Position numbers and translations under genes: made by a program. Shown piece after piece: positions 23,901-63,800 of a stretch of 64,000 bases of DNA. This stretch comes from Paraspadella gotoi (taxonomy: Eukaryota > Chaetognatha). The stretch's first letter is position 1. Every line of letters starts with the position of its first letter. The notes under the pieces were generated by a model that was not told the DNA's origin, made no database searches, and worked only from the letters and a program-made list of their open reading frames with translations. Location of the stretch: NCBI GenBank assembly GCA_051294375.1, contig CM119269.1, positions 2,472,699 through 2,536,698 of the forward strand, in the 5' to 3' direction.

Positions 23901-24044
23901 GCCGGGGCTGGGCCGGCGTCGGGCGGCGGCTCGTCGGCAAAAAAGGCTCAATCGACGGGAAACAATCAACAGAGGGGAAGGTCCTCATCCAAAATCAAAC
24001 GTAGGCTGGTTTTAGACGATCAAGGATCCTCGGACGTTCTTTGA
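16983..24044 (+). CDS. Intron-split GIY-YIG domain protein, Penelope-type fold (separate gene or alternative 3' end of the still life gene)
   Basis: Eight exons chain with matching phases: 16983-17173, 17810-17999, 18159-18374, 18665-18854, 19105-19206, 19336-19445, 20277-20379, 23513-24044 (stop). Encoded in order: a Ser/Thr-rich segment (STGSLSSSSTATT), a four-fold 9-residue repeat, a Ser/Thr/Pro/Arg-rich segment, a GIY-YIG domain, an acidic/Thr-rich exon, and a basic Ser/Arg-rich tail ending DDQGSSDVL. The GIY-YIG part has a C-x4-C-x2-C motif (GFYKCGRPRCLVCPF), LTCDSACVVYVILC, YVGET, HRRDIRAKKMFPVSRHFNRP and DTVQPNGLN, the layout found at the C-terminus of Penelope-like elements. There is no reverse transcriptase nearby. 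The Arg expected after YVGET and the Glu expected before the last strand both appear as Lys (LRDKF; KTTF), so nuclease activity is doubtful. No start codon is seen: the first exon begins in phase 1, compatible with a donor after 12583 in the last still life exon. The third exon also reads in another frame if its donor is at 18370. Confidence 0.7.
17242..17394 (+). repeat. Dispersed 152-bp repeat, copy 2
   Basis: Direct near-identical match of 4106-4257, with a handful of substitutions. It is located 68 bp after the donor of the exon ending at 17173. Confidence 0.85.
17851..17958 (+). repeat. In-frame 27-bp coding minisatellite, 4 copies
   Basis: Four identical 27-bp units encode the 9-residue repeat GSVSGQRRN inside exon 17810-17999. 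Perfect identity between copies suggests recent expansion or homogenisation; the unit length keeps the reading frame. Confidence 0.9.
18108..18156 (+). repeat. (CT)n microsatellite abutting a splice acceptor
   Basis: The run ends directly in CAG at 18156-18158, so it forms the entire polypyrimidine tract of the exon starting at 18159. Confidence 0.95.
18665..19445 (+). other. GIY-YIG core, three exons, one GC-AG intron
   Basis: Exon 18665-18854 carries the Cys motif and the VVY..YVG strands. It ends at CTCAG|GCGAGT, a GC donor; no GT gives the required phase 2. Exon 19105-19206 carries the helix and HF..PGH motif. Exon 19336-19445 carries VVGIYKVRDP and DTVQPNGLN. Joined, the three give one continuous domain of about 135 residues without a stop. 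Confidence 0.8.
20009..20063 (+). repeat. (CT)n microsatellite
   Basis: Uninterrupted CT run inside the intron before the exon at 20277. Confidence 0.95.
20864..21560 (+). other. CT-rich low-complexity block with exon-like borders
   Basis: A (CT)n tract ends in 'cactcgcag' near 20928 and is followed by about 600 bp of C/T-rich sequence, open in more than one frame (Ser, Pro, Leu, Arg). A second acceptor-like 'gtcctttcag' occurs at 21340-21349, followed by a frame reading RQPSSPHAPPSSPPERSVST. It might contain an optional exon, but the chain 20379 to 23513 is already in phase without it. Composition alone explains the open frames. Confidence 0.35.
23513..24044 (+). other. Terminal exon, basic Ser/Arg-rich tail
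   Basis: GC-rich island in AT-rich surroundings with an open frame to TGA at 24042-24044. Residues are dominated by Ser, Arg, Ala, Gly and Lys (RRRSKSAVKAARTASS; GRSSSKIKRRLVLDD). Phase 2 entry after 'atccacaag' completes AGC with the AG left by exon 20277-20379. A disordered, possibly phosphorylated or nucleic-acid-binding tail is an inference from composition only. Confidence 0.65.
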
Positions 24045-26098
24045 GTGATTTAAAAAAGAATTAGTATTTAAAATATCGCCCATTAAATTCGTTATTCAAA
24101 GTACATATTCTAGACATATTAAGAAAACGTTTGTCACGATATTATACCATAGCGCATAATCGAAAATTAAGATTTTTTTTTTTTATCCTTCCGTTATGAT
24201 TTTACTACCTTTAAGGTATTAACAAAAACGACAGTGTCAACGAATAGCTGTGACATTAGAATTCATTAAACCAAAATATTACCAAAAGATATGACAAAAA
24301 TTAAAGCTTAGAATACAAATTTGTACTTAACTAGGGTAGATTTAGCAATCACCTTATCTATGCAATTTGTTAAAAAAAAACGCTTCATGTGAGATAACGC
24401 TTAATAAAAGCTATTACCGCTTATTATATCATGCTCTAAAACCATGCTAATATAAAAAATGCTCAAAAAAAATAGCCCGTTTTTTAGGCTCACTCATATG
24501 CAGTTTTATTAGTTTCAAATTTATCTTTTTCGTTTTTAAACATTTCTATGCTCTAATAAAACTGTGTATATTTGAGCTATTTGTCGGTAAACGTGGAAAA
24601 GTGCCCAAATGGAGTTGACTGCATTGATGCATATTGCCTTCTTGAAGGTTTAATGCTATTGTTCTTAAATCCTCAAATCTGATCTAGTCAAATTAAGCGT
24701 TTTGTTTTTGTACATTTAATTCCCTAAAAAAAACTTCGTCTCTTGTGATTTTGCTTATAGAAAAAAGTTGTATTGTACTTTTAAAAATGAAGATAATTGC
24801 AAAATGCTTCAAGGAGTAGCATGATTATAATTTTGCTTACATCATTCCTTACTTTCAAGCTGTCTATAATTAATTTTTAACAAGTTCATTTTAAAAAGTA
24901 GCAGCTTCTAAAGATTTAGAAAACTTTAGTCGATTTTGGTTTTGATTATTAACAATCGATAAATTTTAGGGTTTTTTTTTGGTAGAATTTGATTTGCTAT
25001 CCTTATTTTTTTTTAGATGCCTGATTAAAGACTATTTACTTGAAGAATACTCAATGAACTTGTGGTAGTGGCCGCCTTTCAAGACATTTAAAAAAGTTTT
25101 AAATATTATAGTTTGGACGAATTTTAGTAAAATAGTTTGGCTCAAACGAACTCATACAATACTTTGATCTACCTTCAAGTCGTGTAAAAACATTTAGATT
25201 TTTTGGCGAAAGATGAAACTGCCATGGGAATATATATTTAAAGCTCAAGAGCTAACTCTGCAAGGTTAAAACAAAGATTATAATTAAAAGACTTGTCATA
25301 TTATATTTAACTTTAGTACACTCACTAAAGACGGATTTTCCCTAACGTATATTCCCTATGGTTGTGCTGTATGATTACTTTTAAAATCCCTTAGCTTACG
25401 GCAGCATGAGTATATATATTTATTTTTTGTTGTGGTTTATCAATATGGACGTTGAAGACTGTATTTTGTTTTCTAATGTGTAGTTTCATTGTATTGTTGT
25501 GATATTTTTTCTTCCCATTCCCTCGTTTATAAACTTCATTCATATTTACATTTATTTATTTTTCTTTTTTCCTTCAACTAGTTTTGTCATTAGATTTTCA
25601 GTAAATTTTTTGCTAGTATATTCAAAGATTTAATTATAACCATTTATTATCTAGTTTAATAAAAACAGGCCAAACTGATAAAATTTAGTATTTAGAAATT
25701 TAGAGCAGTTTTAACATTAGTTTTCTCAAAATAAATTTGACGAACTGCACATTCGAGAGATTTTTAATTGGTTGATTTTATTTTTAAAAAATCAGAAGAA
25801 GTTATAAAGTATAAAAAAGTAATGACAACTTTTTTTATCATGAGCAAGATAGTTACTACTGTAAATAATCGGTATCCGAAAAAAAAAAACGCTTTTAACA
25901 TTTCCAAAAAAATGACTACGAGGTCGTTATATGTAAGTGTCATTTTTTTTAATGTAGTGATTATACTTTAACCATAGCTGTAAGTTTTCAGTGTTTTTTT
26001 TTTATAATGAATTTATATTTTTATCTTACTCAATTCTCGAGTCTTAAAAGAAACTACTGTATTGGCCTAGGGCGATCAAACTCCTCGAATAACAACAA
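24045..26098. other. AT-rich spacer between convergent genes
   Basis: About 2 kb of AT-rich sequence between the end of the GIY-YIG gene (+) and the end of the P450 gene (-). I see nothing coding. Possible poly(A) signals are present on both strands. Confidence 0.6.
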
Positions 26099-27966
<1,868 letters not shown>

Positions 27967-30460
27967 GTTTGGTTGTCTAATGTTGTTTAAAATTTTAGCG
28001 CATTTTTTTAATTATTTTTTTTGGTCGGGAAAATTCCAAGCTGCTTTATTACATCATATTGCATAAGCATTACCAATGAGGTAATTTCAGGTAACCACAA
28101 CCATGAGTTTTTTTTTTTTTTTAAAAAGAAACTTTAATTTTCTTTCGTCTCATAAAGGAAAACCGGCAAAATAGAACCAAATTTTTTTGGGGCTAAAAAC
28201 TCAACTTACGAGTTTGTCATGTTCTTTGGGCTGAGCAGTGATTGATATATCTTCTTGAACTAGGACGAGTCAATGGAAAAAATAAAGGAAATAAGGAACG
28301 GCAATTCTAAATCGTAGCGCTGCATTAATTTTCGCATCCTGCATTGGTCTCGTTACAAAACAAGTACAAATAATGCGAAAGGCTGTCTCATACATCTACT
28401 TAATACGGAACCAATTGATACAGAATTACGTAATACGTAAGTTATTCATTTGTGGGACCGATGTCTTATAAAGTTGCTTTGATAGTAAATAAAAAGGAAA
28501 AAATGTACGAAACATTTATTAAATAGAACCAGACTACTTTTTGGGACCTTCTATTTTAAATTCTTTTATATATTATATCATTTGCTTACAAGAATGTTTT
28601 TTTAACTTTAAACTTTGTTTCCTTTGTTCATATGACCTTTGGTAGACCAAAGTTTATGACAGAAGATTTGCTCCGACGTCCCTTCGAGTTATAATTTAAT
28701 AACTTGGTCGATCAATTTTGAACCGGTTTGTATTTTGTATTTTTCTAAGCTACTAATAGGGGTAAATTGGGTAATAGGGGTATCCTAACTCAGTAAAGTG
28801 GTTAAGAAAATAGAGACTTTTTAAAAAAATTTGAATAGACAAACAATTTTTAATATTAATTACTCTATACTCCATGTATTAATTTTTTATTCGATAATAA
28901 CCTTTCGATTCGTTGTGTTATGATATTAGCAAAGAGAATTTGTTTTTGTTTCAACAACGATTTTTTTTTAATTTTGAAGACTCGTACTAGAGTCGAAACA
29001 TGTCTGTTTTATATTTAAAAAAATCGCTGTTAAAACAAAAACAAATTTTCTTTGCTAATTAATTTTTTAATATTTATTCATAGATAGGAAAGGCTAAATT
29101 TTTTTTTTAGATTTTTTATTTGTAAGAACAGATTCAAGTAGCTTGCCAAAAGTTGTCAACACAAAGTATAATTTTTTGTTTATATTTTGATCATAAGTGG
29201 GTAAAAAGTAAGAAAAACCGGTAATAATCATCATCATCATCATCTCTCGATAATTTTATCACTTTTTCTTAATTTTGACCAAGAAAATGTAAGAATTTTA
29301 AAAAGTTGTAATCATATTTTGGCTATCAAAGAAGAGTGTTGTACCTAATGTTCCCTTTGCTTGGCCTTTTACGATTTACTTCTTAAAATTTAAATAGACT
29401 AATTAAAATGACTTTCGAATTTGAAAATACAACAGATAACTGTACCAGAAAAGGTCCAATCAAAATTAAAATTTAAAACTAATAAAAGCATAGAACAGAG
29501 AACAGGATTTCGAATCGAAGCTACAAACGTTATAGGTAATTAGGTATTCTATATAAAACCAAAAATTAATTTAAGAGAATAATTATAACTATTTGACAAT
29601 AATATAAAGAATAATAATAAACTATTATAATTATAAAGAGATAAACTGGCTTTTATCTGAAAACAGATTTTTTGCTCTAAAGTGCGCTCTGGTGGAGAAG
29701 CGAATCTGTTACGTCAGGAAGAAAACAAAAGATCAGTTTTATTTGCTTTACATAAACATTTCTTCGATTTTTCCGTTTTCCTGCCAATTGACATACGATC
29801 GTCGATCTTTTGCATTTCGCATTTAGCATTTTGAGTATAGTATGTCCGAGAAAAACCACTTAGGTATCATGTCATATCATATCATATCACAGTTTTCATC
29901 TGTTTTCTCTCTTATACGGTAAGATGAGTCGAAACATGTCCAATAGTCTGTAATAAAATCGTTGTAAAAATACTAAAAACTTTCGTTTTCGAATCTGCTG
30001 AGGGTAAGATAGAAAATATAATAGAAAATGTAAATGTGGTATAACCAAAATACAAAACGAAAAGAAAATATCTTCTCAATTTATTCATTACTTAAAAATT
30101 AGGAAATTTTTCAGAAAAAACGATATTTAGATAATTTTACAGGTTTGCAATTGTAATAAATCATGATGAACAAATATTTGATAAAGAAATGATTGAAATG
30201 AAACCATACGGCAAACGCGCGAAAAGAAAAGAAAAGACCAAAATGTATATAAAGTTTATAATAATGCTGGTCTGAGTTAAAAGCTTTTCAAACGGTTGCT
30301 TAATTTACGGAAATAAAGTAAATGTGACCTTATTTCAATATTCCCCAAAAAAGAATTGCTTAAGCTTGTAAGCGAACCCTATTTGTCCAAGCCAAGTTCG
30401 ACTCAACACTAATACATTTTGCTATCTGTGAAGATTACGATCTATTAGAAGTATCTTGGT
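27967..30460. other. AT-rich spacer upstream of the P450 gene and downstream of the aquaporin gene
   Basis: No exon recognised. It contains an inverted repeat at about 28926-29060 and a 15-bp word 'gagtcgaaacatgtc' at about 28990 and again at about 29926. The P450 promoter should lie just right of 27966, but no TATA box or other motif stands out. Confidence 0.6.
28926..29060. repeat. Imperfect inverted repeat, about 42-bp arms
   Basis: The left arm near 28926-28970 matches the reverse complement of the right arm near 29016-29060. Shared core: 'acaaattttctttgct' in one arm and 'agcaaagagaatttgt' in the other. The spacer is about 45 bp. Possibly a remnant foldback element or a transcribed hairpin. 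Confidence 0.7.
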
Positions 30461-57165
<26,705 letters not shown>

Positions 57166-57472
57166 CTGAAGGAAGAATAAGCATTTGATGAAATAGTATA
57201 ATCGTATTGAAGCAAAAAGTGATTCGTGTAAAATACAATATTTAATGAAAAAAAAATTTAATCCGAGTCACTTATGGAAAACAGTGAGGAGCAAAAAAAA
57301 AAGGAGGAAAGGACAATTCTAGACGTTGATGCCGATGAAATATGTTTTTTTTTTCGGAGAACTTTTTTTAAAAAACTCTTTTTCAAATTTTTTTTTCTGG
57401 TGAATTAAATTCGATTTTCTGGGTTTTCCTCTGCTTTTTTTCTCATCGTCGTCGTCTTCATCGTCGTCTTCA

Positions 57473-57503
<31 letters not shown>

Positions 57504-57612
57504 TATCTCCGTCTTCGAGGTCGTCGTCGTCCTCGAGATCATTATCTTCCTCTTCGTCATCATCGTTTTTAAACTTTATCCAATCCTAAAATATTGTTTT
57601 TTTTTGTCGTCA

Positions 57613-57614
<2 letters not shown>

Positions 57615-57697
<83 letters not shown>
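57615..57697 (+). repeat. (GA)n microsatellite
   Basis: Uninterrupted GA run. Confidence 0.95.
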
Positions 57698-57701
<4 letters not shown>

Positions 57702-59310
57702 AGAGAGAGACGCGCCAGTTAATTTTCATTTGATTTTCAACATGTCAATGATTTATGGTGCATTGAAGATGATGGTGCGTGAAACGCCGAGGGGAAGATT
57801 CGCTCTCGGTTCAGATTTTTTAACCTTTTTTTTCCTTTTTTTATTTTTTGAGATAAAAAATATTTTAAAAAATATTTAAAAGGATAAAAAGATAGAAAAA
57901 CTTCTCTACCAGATCTTATTTTTTTAAATGTTTATAATTTAATTCGATATCGAGTAGAATGAAATAAGCGATCTAGACATTCTAGTACATTAAATTTTAA
58001 TACTTTACCATCGACTAGAGAACGAGTTATAGGAATTTAACGGCTTAATGGGACCAGACAGGGAGCTCTTAAGATCTTACTTAAGTTGTTTTTACGGTCG
58101 GTTATTTTTGGCGAGCTCGTTCGTTCGTTAGTTAACTCCTTCATTGATTGCATCGTTCGAGAGAAATGCAAGTTATATCACATACAATTTACATTTGTCA
58201 AGTTGAATAGGCCCAAAAAATACCTAACCTTCTTTCACATTTAAACCCATGATTTTTACCCATCATGCTCTTACTCAGTCAATTCGGGTCAACGTCCTGC
58301 AACCGTTCAATCAACGAATGAATTCCAAGAGTCCTTACCCGCCCCTTACCTGCCCGACGTTCGGGTGAGGTTGGTCCAACGACGTTGCCGACGCCGTCAA
58401 CTTTGACATCGAATTTAGAAATTAATGAGAAAATAAAACCGAAGTTAAAATCTCGTGAAAAAAAAAGGGAAAAACGACTTGGATTGAAAAAGTAAAAGAA
58501 ATATCCTCTAGCGGCAAACGCTGGGAGGCGGGGAGGCGGGGAGCAGCGGGAGGCGGGGAGCAGCGGCAGGCGGGAGAGGCGGGTAAAATTTTGATGAGCG
58601 GTGACTTATGGGTTGTGGAGTTAAGGGGAGGGGGTCTTCATGTATGAGTTGTTTGAAACTTGTAAGCCTGAAAACTCGCTCAGAGCGATGATCGAAGCTT
58701 GTCGTCGTTGTTGTCGTTGTCGTCGCTCGAGAGGTCGTCCTCTACTTTGTTCGAGGTCGTCGTCGTGATTAATGTCATCGGCGTCGTCGTCATCGTCGTC
58801 GTCGTCGTCGACGCCATGTTGATCATATAAATAGACAATCGTTATTGTTTTTCTCGAACCGGTCGAGTAGATATAGTAATATATATCGAGCAGAAGAACA
58901 AATCTAGAGTAATCTCGTTTCCTATTCGCGCACGGTATTTCTCTCTTTTCTATTTTATCGAACTGTTGTTGTTATTGTTGTGAGTGTAATTTCATTCTTG
59001 TTTTGTTTTGTTCTTATCTCTCTCGTTCTTCCAGACTCCTTGCTTTGTAGACCAGGCAGAAGGGGCGGGGCGGGGGACGGCGCGGAAAAGGTGAGCGGGA
59101 GAAAAGGGGGAAAATCGTTGCAAGTTAGTAAAGGACCTGTGACATTTCGTGTCGTCGTTGTCGTCGTCATCTTCGTCGTCGTCGTCATCATCGACGGAAA
59201 TGTTTTTAAAGTGCTTGCGATTAAAACAATCATTATGGTTTTCACCATCCACTTGATCGTTCGCTCGACTTTGTTTTCGTTGTCATCATCGTCATCATCG
59301 CCATCATCGT

Positions 59311-59421
<111 letters not shown>

Positions 59422-60849
59422 GTTTCCCTGGACGCTCGACAGTTGTGACTGGTTCATCCGTTGAATTTCATCATTATTTTTTTGATTAATCAAAAATACA
59501 AAGATCTATATAAATTAACTAAGAGGTATGAGTTATTCACGGGGACCTCACAATTAACTGCTATACAATTTTATCGTTATTTGTACGTGCTTACAAACAA
59601 AAATGTTATACCAGAATAACCTAATAACAATAAATGCTAAACCAGAATGTCATAATCTAAAGAGTGATCGATCGTAAAGTAAATTGCGATAAACAAAGGA
59701 GCAACGCCGTCTCGAATTGATTCGTAACGATTGTGCTGCCCTCGAGCGGAGGTCTAACTAAAAGTATAAAAGAAGGTCGCCTTTTGTTTTGACGAGAAAA
59801 ACCGACAAGATCGTAATTCGTAAATATGAGTTAAGCGCTCGAGTCAATTCGGCTGATCGTAAAACTTTCAGATTGGTATGAAGTAAAAAAAAACAAAAAA
59901 ACAAAAAAAAAACAAACTATTGTGCGTTTTTTTATTTGAGAATGTTGCGAATAGATATAATTATCATGATTTGGATCTGCGAAGCCAACGCCACCATTCG
60001 CTTCCATAATCGAGGGCGAATTCAGAAGGAGGGGGAATGAGGATTTTCTAACACTATGGTCTGTCGGGTCAGAGGTCAATTGAGAAGCAGGGACAAAGGT
60101 TCAGGTTTCAACTTTCCGTCCAAGTCAAAAGGGCGACGACGACGACGACGACGAGAAAAAACATGCATTAACGCGAAAATCACCTCGTTTTGACGTCGCC
60201 CCCCTCTTGCGCCTTTCTTAATGTCCTTTTTTTGAGCGCCTCTCTTAATGTACCCAGTTTTAATGCTCGTTTCTAATTCCTTTTTTTTTCACCATCGCCA
60301 AGCTCTGTACTAGGGTCTATAGAAAACTTAAATTGTCGGAGAAAAAAGCAAATTCAAATTCGATTTTTTATTTTTCATCTGCATTTGACAAGAGTCATGA
60401 CAAATTTCATTTACTGATAATAATTTTAAAGTTCAAAGTTTAAGTTCGATCCGACGAACTTGTTGTGAATATTTTAAAAAGCCTTGTTTTTTTATTCCAA
60501 TTCCTTATTATTTTTGGGCCCATAGACAAATAAAAATTTTGTCATATACTGCTAATATCTACCTAGTTATAACTATCTGTACGCTTCTCAACCTTTGAGG
60601 AAAATTTAGTAATTAAGTTGACATGAAATCTACCAAAAACTACTTATGTTTTTTTTTCGTTAAAATATTTTTTTTGTCTCCAATCTATTTTCTGAAATCA
60701 TTGTCGTGAATCGTGATCGCTCGTAATAAATTTAATTAGATACACGTAAAAACAAATTATTATATTTAAAAAATTTTTTTAACGAAGTCACAATTAATAG
60801 ATAATTATAAATAAAGAGTAAAAATCAACAACGAAAACAAATTTAGAAA

Positions 60850-63800
60850 TCAAGTACATGGAAGAATATTCCCTACAGATATCGAGTCATTCAGATTAAG
60901 TTTAACGCTTTGAACAAAAATATTTCTCATGCATCCATCAAAATGTTTTTCGAAAGCATTTCTCAGGAAATGATCTTCTAAAAATCTAGTCTCTGAATAA
61001 AATCCCGAGTACAAATTTTCCGCTCCGTAATGATCAATTGAATCGGGTCTTAAACCACCGAAATTAAACGAGTTTACGGTATCGAGTTTGCTGTAGCTCC
61101 CGGGTACAGTAGTCTCCATCATAACGTTTCCATCTAATCTCAACGACACGAAATTTCCATCCCTGTTCAAATCTAGACGGTACCATTTGATAATCTCCCA
61201 ACGAAACGGAACCGCCTTTTCCATTCCCGAAATGACTCGAGATTTGTAACCCAAGTTAATGACGAAGATCAAAGGTTGAAAATGATTTTGAGTGAGAGTC
61301 AACCCGACGTAATCGTTGTCCCTAGTAAATGGCGAGCCGTTCCAGAAGAGAAGACCCGAAGAGTCGTTCGATCTCAGCCGAAATTCGAAGCTCAATCGCG
61401 TGTAAGATGCGTCAAGGGCGTAGGAAGGCAACTGGAATGTCAAGAAAGACTTTCGAAAAAAGGAAATTGAGTCGTTGTTGTGTTGATTCCAATCAACGGA
61501 TTCCGTGCAAAGCTCTCCCGACCATCCTTGAGGACAAAGACAAACGAAACTATTTTCTCCGTCGATTTTGACCAGCGAGCAGATGGCGCCGTTTTGGCAT
61601 TTGGAGCTGGAATCTACGTTCAAACAGATCCTTGGCGTCTCGCATTTGTCGCCCGCGAATTGCGGCGTGCATTGGCATCCGGGCTTGAGACCTCCGCTAA
61701 TGGGAACGCAGGTTCCGCCGTGAAGACAAGTGGACAATCCGCAGGGACGATGAGCTTCTCCTCCGCGGATTCCATAGGCCTCTACGACATCTTCGTCGCA
61801 TCGAGATGCTGTGGCGTTGGTCAGAACGACTTTACACTCTTTGGGGTACAATTGGGCCAGCTGGTTGGGAAGGCAACTGTACCTTTTCCCGTAAACGATC
61901 ATTCCGTTTTTACACTCGAAAAAAAGAGAGCAAAAATCGTCGTGTTGATAGAATCCGTTGTCTTTGCTGCGGCAACTGAAAGAATGAGTAATTTTAGAAT
62001 CAACATCGAAACTATATTGACGCTCATTGACTATGACGCGACCAATATGGCCGCTGAACGAATTCCAATTGTTTTGATAGTCACGGACATCTACAGAAAG
62101 TTTGGAATGATCCGGAAATCCGCCTAAATAAAATCCCGATGAAATGTCCAGATGCGTCATGGAATGTTGAAGGACTTTGTTTTCATAAGTATCACCGACG
62201 ATTCCCAACCAGCAAAGGGAGGAATTTCTTCCAGCGTAAATTTCATACCATTTGTCTCTGATCGCAGTAATTTTTATTTCCAGCGTATCAGTCTTAACGT
62301 TTCCAGTATTAAACATGAAGACCAATTTATCATTTATAATCCCAATGAAAATAAAATCGCCGCTCCATTTATCCAATTGATGAGCCGCATAGAACAGAAC
62401 GCCATTCTGATTTATTTGAAATGGTTTGATGATGAGTTTTATTTCCGTTTTGCTCCTGATGTTGACGGGCAGCAACAGCATGTGAGATTGCAGCTCCGCA
62501 TCGAAGTATGGGTCGACAATGTCTACGTCCTTTGAGCATGAATTTCCACTCTTGCCAAAGGGACATTTGCAATTAAAATAAGTTTTATTATGTATCTCAC
62601 AAATTCCTCCGTTTACAAGACACTCAAATCCTTGCGTGGAATTTTCACAGCTAAAGTCAGGAATCTCGACCGAGTCAAAAATTTCGCTTGGAAAGTTGCT
62701 GTCTTGCTGGCAATCAAGCACGGATCTCGCATTTAATATCACATTGCTGTTTTCGGTTAAGTCTAACTGAAACCAATCGCTCCAAAATGATTTGTAACCT
62801 TTACGGACCCATACCTCATGAATACATCCAGAGAAACCTTCTGTATTATTCATAAAAACTTGGCTGTGTGTCTCTGGCAAACCGCCAATGAAAAGGGAAG
62901 TCCTTGGTGGTGTATTCATGTCCTTTAGGGAACCCGGTGATCTGCCAGAAGATTCAACAACCTTTGTACTCCTATTCAAGTCAGTAAAGTTGAGCCACCC
63001 GTCTTGACCATCTCGACCGAACGAGAGGAAAAATTCTGTAGTTTCCTGTTCCATAGTTAGTACTGATTGAACGCTTACAATTTCTGTTGGCCCGGAGCCT
63101 AAATCGTATGTAAAGACGATATATCCGTCTTGTCTCAAGTAAACACAGAAACCGTCCCATTTTTTAGCGGAAGGACTCGCTTGTCCATAGTAAAATATCG
63201 TTTGTGAGTTTTCAGATTTAGTCATGTTTTTGGAAAAAACCACATAGAATTCAAAACGCTTAGTAAGTCCGGTCAAGAAAATTTCTAAGTATGAATCATA
63301 TCCAAATGGCGACCCCACGAATCTGGGATTGCTGATTCTAATACTTTCTGTGCATCTGATACCGGATTGGCCGAACCCGCAAAGGCATAAGTGTGATTGT
63401 TCATTGAGTGAGAGGGTGCATGTTGAATCCCCATAGCAAGGATTCTTATCACAGATTTTCCGTTGGCAGAAAGTTCCCTCAAATCCGGGAAGACAGTCAC
63501 AACTCAGCTCGTTGTGGGCCACATTGATTGCAGAATCGGGAATAATCTCTTCGCAGCTTGCGTTATTTTTGCAAGGTTCGAAATCGCAAAGGCTCTGATT
63601 GCGTGTGTGGCAATTGTCGAAAGTGCCACGACTTTCTGAGGTATCTAATACAATGTCCCTCTCTTCTCCATTAACCATTAAATTCTGCATGCATCCTTTT
63701 GCACCGACAACGTTCATAGAGAGAAAGTCTATATGTAAACTGGAAAATTTATCGGATATTGATCCTAAGAAAAGAGTAATTAAAGTTTGATTAGACCATA

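Noticed and set aside
23499-23969. Minus-strand 156-residue Arg/Pro-rich ORF
   Set aside because: Shadow of the plus-strand terminal exon, whose frame fits the upstream splice phase and ends in a regular stop.
61480-62127. Plus-strand 215-residue ORF opposite the EGF/laminin-G gene
   Set aside because: Antisense shadow; the minus strand holds clear EGF and laminin-G domains over the whole interval.
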